Shown here: in pieces, positions 46,865-56,410 of the stretch | Numbering within the stretch: the stretch's first letter is position 1 | Layout: the number at the start of each line of letters is the position of its first letter | DNA from: Antarcticimicrobium sediminis | GTDB lineage: Bacteria > Pseudomonadota > Alphaproteobacteria > Rhodobacterales > Rhodobacteraceae | NCBI RefSeq assembly: GCF_004348975.1 | Contig: NZ_SMFP01000002.1 | Coordinates: forward strand, 62,001 to 126,000 | Length of the DNA: 64,000 bases | Direction of reading: 5' to 3' | Notes under the pieces: generated by a model | What the model saw: only the letters and a program-made list of their open reading frames with translations | What the model was told of the DNA's origin: nothing | Databases searched by the model: none | Position numbers and translations under genes: made by a program

Positions 46865-48853
46865 CTAGGGCCCGGTGCCGAGCGTGGTGTCTCGTGTGGC
46901 GTCAACTATGGGGGCGGGGTCGGCTGTGGGGCCGTTTGCGGGCTCGGCCGTGGGGCAGTCGGGGTGGGCTTGGCCGTGCCGGGTCTTGTCCCAATAGAAC
47001 GGCTTGAGAAACAGCTCGTACATCGCCTTATAGACCGCGACGACCCCCAGCAGGTAGTAAAACATAAGCGTGGGCACCCAGCCCAGCAGAAAGCGCCGCT
47101 CGGGACGGGCGACGGCCGCCATGCCGATGACCATGGCCAAAAGCTCTGCCGAGAGCGCCAGTGCGATGCCAGCGTTCAGGACCGAATGCGAGACCAGTGG
47201 CCCGATTGCATGCGGCAAGCCCAGCGTCAGCATCCAGAATGACCACATGAGCGGCGTCAGTAGAAACTGTCCCAACGTGCCGAGGAAAAAGGCCTGCATC
47301 CCGAAGAACCGGCGCGGCCCCAGATCGGACCAGAGCCGGGCGGGGCGACGCATATGGACCAGATAGGTCACCATGAACCCCTTGAGCCAGCGGGACCGCT
47401 GCCGGACCCAGGGCCAGGGGCGACAGGTGGCCTCTTCATAGGTGACGGTGTTGAGCAATTCGGTGCGATAGCCGGCGCGATACAGCCGCACGCCCAGATC
47501 GGCATCCTCGGTTACATTGTGGGCGTCCCATCCGCCAAGTGCCTCTAGCGGGGCGCGGCGAAAGAAATGCGTGGTTCCGCCCAGCGGCACCACCAGGTGC
47601 AGGCGGGCGATGCCGGGCAGGATCACGCGAAACCAGCTGGCATATTCGATGGTGAAGCAGCGCGCGCGCCAATTGGTGCGCGGGTTATAGAAATCGAGGA
47701 TTCCCTGAATGCAGGCAACCTCGGGCGGGGCGATGGCAAAGCGGGCGGCGACGCGTTCGATCTGGTCCGGGGCCGGAGCATCTTCGGCATCCCAGACGCC
47801 GATCAACTCTCCCCGGCAGAAATCCAGCGCATAGTTCAGCGCCCGTGGCTTGGTGGTAAGGCCGCGATGGGCGGGCACCTCGATGATGCGCATCCAGGGC
47901 GGCAGATCGGCATGGGTCAGGGCGCGGCGGGTGGTCTCGTCATGTTCTTCCAGCACCAGCAGCACCTCAAGCAGCGCCTTGGGATAGCTCAGCCGCGACA
48001 GCCGACGAACCAGCGCGCCGGCGATCTCGGTCTCGTGATACAGCGCCACCATCACCGAGACGCGTGGCAGCCGCTGTGGTGCCTTTCGGTCTGCTCCGGC
48101 GGCGGCCGGGAATGCGGGGTCCGCTGGGGCGGGATCGGATGCGCGCGGGCGATCCCGCCCCAGCAGATGCGCCAGTGCGCCGGTCAGTCGGAGCGTCATG
48201 AACAGCACCAGAGTCGTCATCGCCGCCGCGCTGGCCAGTGACAGGCTGGCCATGGGGGCGATGGTCAGCAGGGCGACGCAAGCGAGGAACGCCAGCCCGA
48301 CGCCAAGCCGGCTGCTCGGGGTCCAGCCCCGGCAGCTGAGCCGGGCGGGGACGCGGGTGCTGGCGCCCTCGGCCAGTTCCACCGGGCAGGCACGCGCGAT
48401 GGCGGATTGGAGATCAATCGGGTCTGCCAGCACCGGCTGGAGCGGGCCGAACACCTCGCCCAACACAGTGCGCACCCGTGCAAAGCGGTGCGGCTCTGTG
48501 ATCGCGATCTTGACCTGGCCGTCTTCATGTCGCCACGGGATCAGCCCATGCGCGACCCAGAAACGGGCCGGCAGGCGTGCGATCAGCGCCGGGTCGGGCG
48601 GATGGTACAGCGGATCAATCGTTTCCAGCCCGAATTGCTGCGCCAGGGCGTCGCGGATGGCGGCGCGGGTGGCCCAGCCCTCGGCAACGAGGATTTCGCC
48701 GATCCGCGCGTCGAGCCGGGATTGCAGGTGAAGCGCGAAAACCAGCTGTCCCGGTGTGATGACGCCCATTTCGATCAGCAGGCGACCCAGCGGAGTGGTG
48801 ACCGATGTCGCATGGAGCGCTGTAACCGCCGCCCTGTGACGCAATTCCTGCAT
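46865..48853 (-). CDS. family 2 glycosyltransferase with N-terminal MshEN (c-di-GMP-type) domain
   Basis: A 662-residue membrane protein (ATG 48853; GTG 48880 possible). Residues 21-73 match the MshEN pattern, two 24-residue motifs (PLGRLLIEMGVITPGQL..., RIGEILVAEGWATRAAI...) separated by exactly five residues; MshEN domains bind cyclic di-GMP. Two membrane helices follow. The GT2 domain has VSVMVALYHE, VWDAEDAP, TEDADLGVRLYRAGY and QRSRWLKGF, the D,D,D,QxxRW set of processive polysaccharide synthases. C-terminal helices complete a channel. E. coli NfrB carries related modules in another order. The likely role is c-di-GMP-controlled exopolysaccharide synthesis, by inference. Confidence 0.87.
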   Translation of the reverse strand: MQELRHRAAVTALHATSVTTPLGRLLIEMGVITPGQLVFALHLQSRLDARIGEILVAEGWATRAAIRDALAQQFGLETIDPLYHPPDPALIARLPARFWVAHGLIPWRHEDGQVKIAITEPHRFARVRTVLGEVFGPLQPVLADPIDLQSAIARACPVELAEGASTRVPARLSCRGWTPSSRLGVGLAFLACVALLTIAPMASLSLASAAAMTTLVLFMTLRLTGALAHLLGRDRPRASDPAPADPAFPAAAGADRKAPQRLPRVSVMVALYHETEIAGALVRRLSRLSYPKALLEVLLVLEEHDETTRRALTHADLPPWMRIIEVPAHRGLTTKPRALNYALDFCRGELIGVWDAEDAPAPDQIERVAARFAIAPPEVACIQGILDFYNPRTNWRARCFTIEYASWFRVILPGIARLHLVVPLGGTTHFFRRAPLEALGGWDAHNVTEDADLGVRLYRAGYRTELLNTVTYEEATCRPWPWVRQRSRWLKGFMVTYLVHMRRPARLWSDLGPRRFFGMQAFFLGTLGQFLLTPLMWSFWMLTLGLPHAIGPLVSHSVLNAGIALALSAELLAMVIGMAAVARPERRFLLGWVPTLMFYYLLGVVAVYKAMYELFLKPFYWDKTRHGQAHPDCPTAEPANGPTADPAPIVDATRDTTLGTGP

Positions 48854-48927
48854 ACCCGACACCAACCAATAAACACGCACTGGTTGTGCAGTCTGAGGCG
48901 GGATGCGTTAACGAGGGCTTAACGACA

Positions 48928-48947
48928 GGGCCGTGTCGCCACGGCCC
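48928..48947 (-). terminator. hairpin downstream of carA
   Basis: GGGCCGTG and CACGGCCC pair around a 4-base loop, 58 bases after the carA stop on its strand. No T tract follows, so the terminator role is tentative. Confidence 0.45.
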
Positions 48948-49004
48948 CGTAAATTGGCCCCACCCTTGGGCTGCGATCAATCAGGCCAAGCGGTGGGCCG
49001 GGCG

Positions 49005-50171
<1,167 letters not shown>

Positions 50172-50253
50172 GGCGCAACTCTCCTTGCGGACAAACTGGT
50201 GGATAGGTAAGGGGCGCCGGGGTTGGGGTCAAGTCCAGCTGATTTTTGGGAGA

Positions 50254-50270
50254 TTGTTATTTATCAACAA
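50254..50270. promoter_or_regulatory. small AT-rich dyad in the carA/YqeY divergent region
   Basis: TTGTT and AACAA flank ATTTATC in the only AT-rich part of this 184-base divergent promoter region. It could be an operator or promoter component. Further right, TTGTAC (50294) and TATAGT (50315) with 15-base spacing form a weak promoter candidate for the YqeY gene. Confidence 0.3.
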
Positions 50271-50355
50271 CTTAGCCAAAAAATGCTGCGGGTTGTACCG
50301 GGCTTTTTCGTCCTATAGTGTCGGGAGTTCGATTCCATGGGGATGGACAGATATT

Positions 50356-50829
50356 ATGGATATGCGCACTCGGGTCAATACGGCCCTGAAACAGGCGATG
50401 AAGGAAAAGGCGGTCGCACGGCTGTCGACCCTGCGTCTGATCAATGCGGCGATCAAGGATCGCGAAATCGCCGCCCGTGGCGATGGCGAAGAGGCCGCCG
50501 TGGGAGACAGCGAAGTGCTGGAAATCCTTGGCAAAATGACCAAGCAGCGCAAGGAGAGTGCGCGCGCCTATGAAGAGGGCGGGCGGCTGGATCTGGCGGA
50601 GCGGGAGCGCGAGGAAATCACCATCATCGAGGAATTTTTGCCGCGCCAGCTGAGTCAGGGCGAGGTCGAAAAGGCCGTGCTCGAGGCGGTGGCCGAGACC
50701 GGGGCGAATTCGATTCGTGACATGGGCAAGGTGATGGGGGCGCTGAAATCGCGCTATACCGGACGGATGGATTTCGGCAAGGTCGGCCCGCAGGTCAAGG
50801 AACAGCTTTGCGCTGGCGGCGGCTGCTAA
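50356..50829 (+). CDS. GatB/YqeY domain protein
   Basis: A 157-residue cytoplasmic protein of the YqeY family, related to the C-terminal tRNA-binding domain of GatB. RTRVNTALKQAMKEKAVARL and STLRLINAAIKDREI at the N terminus and EFLPRQLSQGEVEKAVLEAV, with GKVMGALKSRYTGRMD, are the family landmarks. A link to tRNA metabolism is assumed by homology to GatB, but the function is not established. It is monocistronic; an excellent terminator lies 76 bases downstream. Confidence 0.9.
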   Translation: MDMRTRVNTALKQAMKEKAVARLSTLRLINAAIKDREIAARGDGEEAAVGDSEVLEILGKMTKQRKESARAYEEGGRLDLAEREREEITIIEEFLPRQLSQGEVEKAVLEAVAETGANSIRDMGKVMGALKSRYTGRMDFGKVGPQVKEQLCAGGGC

Positions 50830-50904
50830 GCCCGCCACGGGCCGTTTACACATCTTAACAGGGTGCGTTTGCGGGGTTTTTCACCCTGCGGCCGCCGCGA
50901 CATC

Positions 50905-50935
50905 GGTCTGAAACAGGGAGTTTCAGGCCTTTTTT
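50905..50935 (+). terminator. intrinsic terminator after the YqeY gene
   Basis: GGTCTGAAAC pairs with GTTTCAGGCC (one G-T wobble) around a 5-base loop, followed by TTTTTT. A second hairpin, GGGGC-CTTT-GCCCC then GTGTTTTG, lies at 50979-51000. Confidence 0.9.
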
Positions 50936-51009
50936 GTACGATCCGCCCCATCGCCATCTGGGCTGCGCGGCGCGGATCGGGGCCTTTGCCCCGTGTTTTG
51001 TACAAGACA

Positions 51010-51023
51010 GGCACGATCGTGCC
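51010..51023. repeat. 14-bp perfect palindrome in convergent region
   Basis: GGCACGATCGTGCC lies 30 bases after the DUF2244 stop on the minus strand. It could fold as a terminator stem or bind a dimeric protein; nothing decides between them. Confidence 0.5.
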
Positions 51024-51052
51024 AAATCCAGCGTGCGTTGCGGTAAGACAGG

Positions 51053-51571
51053 TTAACGCGGCGGTTCAGCACCGCGGGGCCGCAGGGCCGTGACAAGTTC
51101 ATCATACAACGCGCGGCGCTCGTCCTCGGACAGGAACGCGCCGATCTCGACCTCGCGCCCGCCGCCGCGCAGGGTGACATAGAACGGCACCGGGCCGCCC
51201 GTGGTGTGCATCTGCGGGCTGACCCAATAGCGGTTGCACTCCCAGTCCTGCAGCGCGCCATTGGGGTTGTGGCGGATCAGATGGGCATTGTCCTCGGTGA
51301 GGGTCAGAACCTCGAGAATGCTGCGGTGATAATAGCTGCGGCTGAGGGCGAGCCAGATGCCGCCCACCGCCATCAGGATGAAGGGCAAGATCCCCCAAAG
51401 CAGCACCGAGCCCAGCAGCGCCAGAAGCGGCACCATCAACAGGGTGAACGTGGTGAGGACAAAGATCGCCAGCCCCCGGCGCGGCAGTGAATTGTGCGGC
51501 CAGAGGTGCAGTTCGCGGGCGGCGCTCGCAGAACCGGGATCAGTATCGGGATCGGTCCAAGTATAGGGCAT
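51053..51571 (-). CDS. DUF2244 domain membrane protein
   Basis: A 172-residue protein with two adjacent membrane helices (about 33-55 and 57-78) and a C-terminal soluble domain of about 90 residues. The pattern LHLWPHNSLPRRGLAIFVLT, followed by YYHRSILEVLTLTEDN and WECNRYWVSPQ, is what I recognise as DUF2244, an integral membrane family of unknown function common near cytochrome oxidase genes in alphaproteobacteria. It lies 180 bases downstream of ctaD on the same strand. Confidence 0.85.
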   Translation of the reverse strand: MPYTWTDPDTDPGSASAARELHLWPHNSLPRRGLAIFVLTTFTLLMVPLLALLGSVLLWGILPFILMAVGGIWLALSRSYYHRSILEVLTLTEDNAHLIRHNPNGALQDWECNRYWVSPQMHTTGGPVPFYVTLRGGGREVEIGAFLSEDERRALYDELVTALRPRGAEPPR

Positions 51572-51695
51572 GGCCGGATGAATTTAACCGCTTGCCGGGC
51601 GGTGTCGAGACCTTGGGCCGGAGGAGGGGGAGAATTCACGCGGCGCTGCGGCTACTTTGCGTAATTGTGGTGCGCAAATGGGGGCCACAAAAGAA

Positions 51696-51724
51696 AAGCC
51701 CCGGTTGCGAGAACCGGGGCTTTG
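51696..51724 (-). terminator. intrinsic terminator of ctaD
   Basis: A 12-bp perfect stem (AAAGCCCCGGTT with its complement) and a 5-base loop lie 27 bases after the ctaD stop. On the minus strand CTTTTCTTTT forms the U tract. Confidence 0.9.
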
Positions 51725-51751
51725 TCTGTTTTCAGGATCAAGGCCTCGCGC

Positions 51752-53422
51752 TTAGTGCGCGTGGCTCTTGTCCCAGTCCTCACGCTTGGGAAGCTGCTCG
51801 AACGTGTGTTCGGGCGGCGGCGAGGTCAGGGTCCATTCCAGCGTATCCGCGTATTCGTTCCAGTAGTTGTTTTCGGTCACGCGGCGCCCCTTGAGCAGGG
51901 CGTAGATCACGATGCCGAAGAACAGCAGGAACGAGGAGAAGGAAATCAGCGCGCCGATCGACGAGATCTGGTTCCAGAAGGCAAAAGCCTCCGGGTAGTC
52001 GATATAGCGGCGCGGCATGCCCTGACGCCCGAGGAAGTGCTGCGGGAAGAAGGTCAGGTTGACGCCGATGAAGAACAGCCAGAAATGCAGTTTGGCCAGC
52101 GGTTCAGAATAGTGACGCCCGGTCATTTTTCCGAAGTAGAAGTAGACCCCGGCAAAGATGCTGAAGGCCGCCCCCATCGACATGGTGTAGTGGAAGTGGG
52201 CCACGACGTAATAGGTGTCGTGATAAGCCCGGTCCACACCGGCCTGGCTGAGCACGATCCCGGTGACGCCACCGATGGTGAACAGGATCAGGAAGCCGAA
52301 GGCGAACAGCATCGGGGCCTTGAACTCGACCGAGCCGCCCCACATCGTGGCGATCCAGGAGAAGATCTTGACCCCCGTCGGCACCGCGATGACCATCGTG
52401 GCCAGCATGAAATAGGCCTGCTGGTTCAGGCTGAGACCCACGGTGTACATGTGGTGCGCCCAGACGACGAAGCCCAGCCCGCCGATCGCGATCAGCGCCC
52501 AGACCATCGGCAGGTAGCCGAAGATCGGCTTGCGCGAGAAGGTCGAGATCACGTGCGAGATCAGGCCAAAGCCGGGCAGGATCACGATGTACACTTCCGG
52601 GTGGCCGAAGAACCACAGGATGTGCTGGTACAGGATCGGGTCACCGCCGCCGGAAGGATCGAAGAAAGTGAAGCCGAAGTTGCGGTCCATCAGCAGCATG
52701 GTGATGGCGCCAGCCAGCACAGGCAGCGACAGCAGGATCAGCCAGGAGGTGACAAAGATCGACCAGGCGAACAGCGGCACCTTGAACAGGGTCATGCCCG
52801 GGGCCCGCATGTTCAGGAAGGTGGTGATCATGTTGATCGCGCCAAGGATCGAGCTGGCGCCCGAAACGTGCACGGCAAAGATCGCCAGATCCATCGACAG
52901 GCCGCCCTCTTTGACCGACAGCGGCGGATACAGCACCCAGCCGACACCGGAGCCGAGCTGGTCATTGCCACCAGGGCTGAGCATCGAGGCGACACCCAGC
53001 GCGGTGCCCGCGACATACAGCCAGAAGCTGAGGTTGTTCATCCGCGGGAACGCCATGTCCGGCGCGCCGATCTGCAGCGGCATGAAATAGTTGCCAAAGC
53101 CGCCGAACAGCGCCGGGATCACCACGAAGAACATCATCAGGACGCCGTGATAGGTGATCAGCACGTTCCAGAGGTGGCCGTTGGGGGTACATGTGCCGCC
53201 GTCATTGAACAGGCGGAACCCCTCGAGGCACATGAACTGCACCCCCGGTTCCATAAGTTCCAAGCGCATGAAAACGGTGAAGGTCACTGAGATAAGGCCG
53301 ACGATGGCCGAGAAGATCAGGTAGAGAAGCCCGATATCCTTGTGGTTCGTCGACATGAACCAGCGGGTAAAGAAACCGCGCTGGTCCTCGTGTTCGTGAC
53401 CATGAATGGCTGCGTCTGCCAT
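51752..53422 (-). CDS. ctaD: cytochrome c oxidase subunit I (aa3 type)
   Basis: A 556-residue haem-copper oxidase core subunit with twelve membrane helices. [20 protein letters not shown] opens the protein. The haem a ligand is in [10 protein letters not shown]; CuB ligands are in [17 protein letters not shown] (with the His-Tyr cross-link pair) and WAHHMYTVG; the haem a3 and a ligands are in [12 protein letters not shown]. It reduces O2 to water and pumps protons in the cytoplasmic membrane. It is monocistronic here; ctaC and ctaE are not adjacent. A perfect FNR-type box lies 99 bases upstream of the start codon. Confidence 0.97.
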   Translation of the reverse strand: MADAAIHGHEHEDQRGFFTRWFMSTNHKDIGLLYLIFSAIVGLISVTFTVFMRLELMEPGVQFMCLEGFRLFNDGGTCTPNGHLWNVLITYHGVLMMFFVVIPALFGGFGNYFMPLQIGAPDMAFPRMNNLSFWLYVAGTALGVASMLSPGGNDQLGSGVGWVLYPPLSVKEGGLSMDLAIFAVHVSGASSILGAINMITTFLNMRAPGMTLFKVPLFAWSIFVTSWLILLSLPVLAGAITMLLMDRNFGFTFFDPSGGGDPILYQHILWFFGHPEVYIVILPGFGLISHVISTFSRKPIFGYLPMVWALIAIGGLGFVVWAHHMYTVGLSLNQQAYFMLATMVIAVPTGVKIFSWIATMWGGSVEFKAPMLFAFGFLILFTIGGVTGIVLSQAGVDRAYHDTYYVVAHFHYTMSMGAAFSIFAGVYFYFGKMTGRHYSEPLAKLHFWLFFIGVNLTFFPQHFLGRQGMPRRYIDYPEAFAFWNQISSIGALISFSSFLLFFGIVIYALLKGRRVTENNYWNEYADTLEWTLTSPPPEHTFEQLPKREDWDKSHAH

Positions 53423-53520
53423 TTGGTGCCTCCTGTTGCATGTGACAGCGTGACGCCCTTGAGGGCGCACGTATTCATGCAGGTTTTAGGATGCCCCGAG
53501 AGTCGCAGCAATGGCAGAAT

Positions 53521-53534
53521 TTGATCTGGATCAA
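53521..53534. promoter_or_regulatory. FNR/FnrL-type binding site upstream of ctaD
   Basis: TTGATCTGGATCAA is an exact match to the FNR consensus TTGAT-N4-ATCAA, in the 318-base divergent region between ctaD and the HIT gene. The remaining intergenic DNA contains CGCCCT-TG-AGGGCG (53454-53467), a small palindrome in the ctaD leader. I see no other clear element. The box suggests oxygen control of the aa3 oxidase. Confidence 0.8.
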
Positions 53535-53740
53535 GAATAATTGTCGCGCCCCCCCGGATGCGGTGGGGAAAAATTCGGTTGATTTCGACGTGGAAACCTC
53601 TGCTCGAGATTGATTTTCGCCCTGTTCGACCCGGTGTTTGCGCAGCGTTCCGGCCTGTGCGGGGTGGCTTGACGCGCCGCACGCGCGCGCTCACAAACGG
53701 GCGAGCAACGGAAATGCGAGCGGGACAGGGGACAGCCTCC

Positions 53741-54163
53741 ATGAGCTATGACACCGACAACATATTTGCCAAGATCCTGCGCGGTGAATTGCCGTGCCAC
53801 AAGGTTTTCGAGGATGACGAGACCTTGGTCTTTCTCGATATCATGCCGCGCGCGGATGGCCATTGCCTGGTGATTCCCAAAACGCCGTGCCGCAACATTC
53901 TGGATGCGAGCGAGGCGCAGATGACGGCGGTGATGCGTACCACGCAGAAAATCGCCAAAGCGCTGATGGCGACCTTTGATGCGCCCGGCGTCACCCTGCA
54001 GCAATTCAACGAAGCCGCCGGCGGGCAAGAGGTGTTCCATCTGCACGTGCATGTACTGCCCCGCCTTGAGGGCGACCGGTTGCGCCCGCCGGGGCAGATG
54101 GCCGATCAGGATGTTCTGGTGGCACAGGCTGCGAGGATTGGCGCGGTGCTGGCCGCGATGTAA
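53741..54163 (+). CDS. HIT-family nucleotide hydrolase/transferase
   Basis: A 140-residue HIT protein. ATG 53741 gives the family-typical opening MSYDTDNIFAKILRGELPCH. The catalytic histidine triad is FHLHVHVLPR near residue 100. PRADGHCLVIPKTPCRNILD is the conserved central strand region. It resembles Hint/HinT-type purine nucleoside phosphoramidases. It is divergent from ctaD and followed by its own terminator. The cellular substrate is not known. Confidence 0.92.
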   Translation: MSYDTDNIFAKILRGELPCHKVFEDDETLVFLDIMPRADGHCLVIPKTPCRNILDASEAQMTAVMRTTQKIAKALMATFDAPGVTLQQFNEAAGGQEVFHLHVHVLPRLEGDRLRPPGQMADQDVLVAQAARIGAVLAAM

Positions 54164-54167
54164 CGGG

Positions 54168-54188
54168 GAGGGGGCCGCGCGCCCCCTC
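54168..54188 (+). terminator. terminator of the HIT gene
   Basis: GAGGGGG and CCCCCTC pair around a 7-base loop four bases after the stop; TT follows. Confidence 0.75.
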
Positions 54189-54276
54189 TTGGCCCAAGGC
54201 CGATGCCCCCCCGCAGGTTCTGCATGCCAGAAAATGGCGAGGGCGATCGCCCCCACTCCATGGCTTTTTCTGGCCC

Positions 54277-54296
54277 AAAATACTCCCGCCGGAGGC
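54277..54296 (-). repeat. copy B of the repeated terminator-like element
   Basis: On the minus strand this reads GCCTCCGGCGGGAGTATTTT, identical over 20 bases to copy A at 40195-40214, and continues GGGCCAGAAAAAG. It lies 50 bases after the lipB stop in the direction of lipB transcription, the same relation copy A has to its gene. Confidence 0.7.
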
Positions 54297-54345
54297 TCCC
54301 GCAGATTGCACTGGGCGCGTCGCTCCGGCGTGGCTCAGGCTGAAC

Positions 54346-55002
54346 CTACTCGATCTCCCCGAACACCTGCTCAAAGCTGCGCTTCAGGGCGACATCGAGA
54401 TCGTCCATCGTCACCGGCAGGCCAAGATCGACCAGGCTGGTGACGCCGTATTCGGTGATGCCGCAGGGGACGATGCCGGTGAAATGCTCCAACTCGGGAT
54501 CGACGTTGATCGAGATGCCGTGAAAGCTGACCCATTTGCGCAGGCGGATGCCGATGGCGGCGATCTTGTCCTCGGTCATCTTGCCGGAGGCGGTGCGCGG
54601 TTTTTCGGGCCGTTCGACCCAGACGCCGACGCGGCCGTCGCGGATGTGGCCGGTGACGTTGAACTCGGCCAGCGCGGCGATCACCCAGGCTTCGAGCTGT
54701 TGCACGAAGCGGCGCACGTCGCGGCCGCGGGTGTTGAGATCCAGCATGACATAGACCACCCGCTGGCCGGGGCCGTGATAGGTATATTGGCCGCCGCGTC
54801 TGACCTCATAGACGGGAAAGCGGTCGGGGTCGGTCAGATCCTCGGGTTTCGCGCTGGTGCCGGCGGTATAGAGCGGTGGGTGTTCAAGCAACCAGATACA
54901 TTCCTCGGCCTCGCCGGCGGCGATGGCGGCGGCGCGCGCCTCCATGAAGGCGAGGGCGCTGTCGTAGTCGGTCAGCCCGTCGGTTATCTTCCAGTCTACC
55001 AT
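54346..55002 (-). CDS. lipB: octanoyl-[acyl-carrier-protein]:protein N-octanoyltransferase
   Basis: A 218-residue enzyme that transfers octanoate from acyl carrier protein to lipoyl domains, the first step of lipoate synthesis. [20 protein letters not shown] is the conserved substrate-tunnel segment. The catalytic Lys is in [19 protein letters not shown], and the acyl-enzyme Cys in [12 protein letters not shown]. Length and start (ATG 55002) fit the family. lipA is not adjacent. It is divergent from the MacA-like gene. Confidence 0.96.
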   Translation of the reverse strand: MVDWKITDGLTDYDSALAFMEARAAAIAAGEAEECIWLLEHPPLYTAGTSAKPEDLTDPDRFPVYEVRRGGQYTYHGPGQRVVYVMLDLNTRGRDVRRFVQQLEAWVIAALAEFNVTGHIRDGRVGVWVERPEKPRTASGKMTEDKIAAIGIRLRKWVSFHGISINVDPELEHFTGIVPCGITEYGVTSLVDLGLPVTMDDLDVALKRSFEQVFGEIE

Positions 55003-55146
55003 TCTGCGCCCCTTCTGTGCCCGTGCAGGAGAATCTGATAGACCGGAGAAACGGAAATGTCAGGTCCGACGGTGCGATTGATACGGATCAACGCCCGGGA
55101 TGCGGCGATGCGGCATGAGCAGGCACAACAGGATAGGGTGGCGGCA

Positions 55147-56406
55147 ATGACGCAAGCAGGAACGAGGACCACGGGCGGTAAGGGGGCCGAGATCGAGGCG
55201 CGGCTGGGGCTGGGGCAGCGCCGGGCACGTCGGGGCGGCTGGTTTTGGGGGCTGGCGCTGGTGGTCGTGGTGGCGGGCGGTTTCGCGCTGTGGCGCACCC
55301 TGAGCGCGGGGGACGGTGCGGCGGCCTATCGTACCGGGCTGGTGCAGCGCGCCGATCTGGTGGTGACAGTGACCGCGACCGGCACGGTGGAGCCGACCAA
55401 TCTGGTCGAGATCTCGTCAGAGCTGTCGGGCACGCTGCGTGCGGTCAATGTGGATTACAACGACGCCGTCACGGCGGGGCAGGTGCTGGCCACGCTCGAC
55501 ACCACCAAGCTGGAGGCCGAGATGGCCGTGGCCGCCGCCAATGTGAGCGCGGCCGAGGCGCAACTGGTGCGGGCCCGCGCGACGCTGGACGAGGCGCGCG
55601 ACAATTACGACAGGGTCACGGCGCTGGATGCACGCGGCGTCTCCAGTCAACAATCGCTGATGGCACAGCGGGCCGCCTTTGGTCGGGCGGTGGCCGATGT
55701 GACGGTGGCCGAGGCCAATCTGGATCTGGCGCGGGCGCAGCACGGGCTGGTGCAGGCCGATCTGGACAAGGCCTGTATCTGTTCTCCGATCAACGGCGTG
55801 GTGCTGGATCGGGCGGTGGATGCCGGGCAGATCGTGGCCTCGGCGCTGTCGGCCCCGGTGCTGTTCACCATCGCCGAGGATCTGACCCGGATGGATGTTC
55901 AGGTGGCGGTGGACGAGGCCGATATCGGCGCCATCTCGGAAGGGGACGCGGTGGTGTTCACGGTCGATGCCTATGACGACCGCAGCTTTCCCGCGTCCAT
56001 CCGCACTATCCGGTTCGCCCCCGAGACGGTCGAGGGGGTGGTCAGCTATACCGCCGTGCTGAGCGTGCAGAACGACGATCTGTCGCTGCGTCCGGGCATG
56101 ACCGCAACCGCCGATATCATCGTGGCAGAGCTGTCGGATGTGCTGGCGGTGCCGAACGGGGCGTTGCGCTATGCCCCGCCACAGCAAAGCGAGGCCGAGC
56201 AAAGCGGCGGTGGCTTGTTGGGCATGATCATGCCGCACCGCCCCGAGGATCAGGCCCGCGCCAGCGGCAAATCGGTCTGGGTGCTGCGCGCGGGCAAGCC
56301 GGTTGAGGTGCCGGTGGTGCCGGGGGCGAGCGACGGCAGCCTGACCGAGATCCTCAAGGGTGATCTGCGCGAGGGTGAGCGGGTCATTCTGGGCGAGGGG
56401 GGCTGA
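55147..56406 (+). CDS. MacA-like periplasmic adaptor (HlyD/RND-type membrane fusion protein)
   Basis: A 419-residue adaptor. ATG 55147 is preferred because the upstream frame to ATG 55057 uses rare codons (ATA, AGG), though GGAG before 55057 keeps it possible. One anchor helix at about 31-50 precedes the lipoyl/barrel-sandwich segment TATGTVEPTNLVEISSELSG, a coiled-coil hairpin (about 120-200), and the second lipoyl half ICSPINGVVLDRAVDAGQIV. A C-terminal beta-barrel follows. It bridges the ABC pump encoded by the next two genes to an outer-membrane channel encoded elsewhere. Confidence 0.9.
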   Translation: MTQAGTRTTGGKGAEIEARLGLGQRRARRGGWFWGLALVVVVAGGFALWRTLSAGDGAAAYRTGLVQRADLVVTVTATGTVEPTNLVEISSELSGTLRAVNVDYNDAVTAGQVLATLDTTKLEAEMAVAAANVSAAEAQLVRARATLDEARDNYDRVTALDARGVSSQQSLMAQRAAFGRAVADVTVAEANLDLARAQHGLVQADLDKACICSPINGVVLDRAVDAGQIVASALSAPVLFTIAEDLTRMDVQVAVDEADIGAISEGDAVVFTVDAYDDRSFPASIRTIRFAPETVEGVVSYTAVLSVQNDDLSLRPGMTATADIIVAELSDVLAVPNGALRYAPPQQSEAEQSGGGLLGMIMPHRPEDQARASGKSVWVLRAGKPVEVPVVPGASDGSLTEILKGDLREGERVILGEGG

Positions 56407-56410
56407 GCCG

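Noticed and set aside
50324-50336. GTTCGATTCC resembling a tRNA T-loop before the YqeY gene
   Set aside because: No acceptor, D or anticodon arms can be formed around it.
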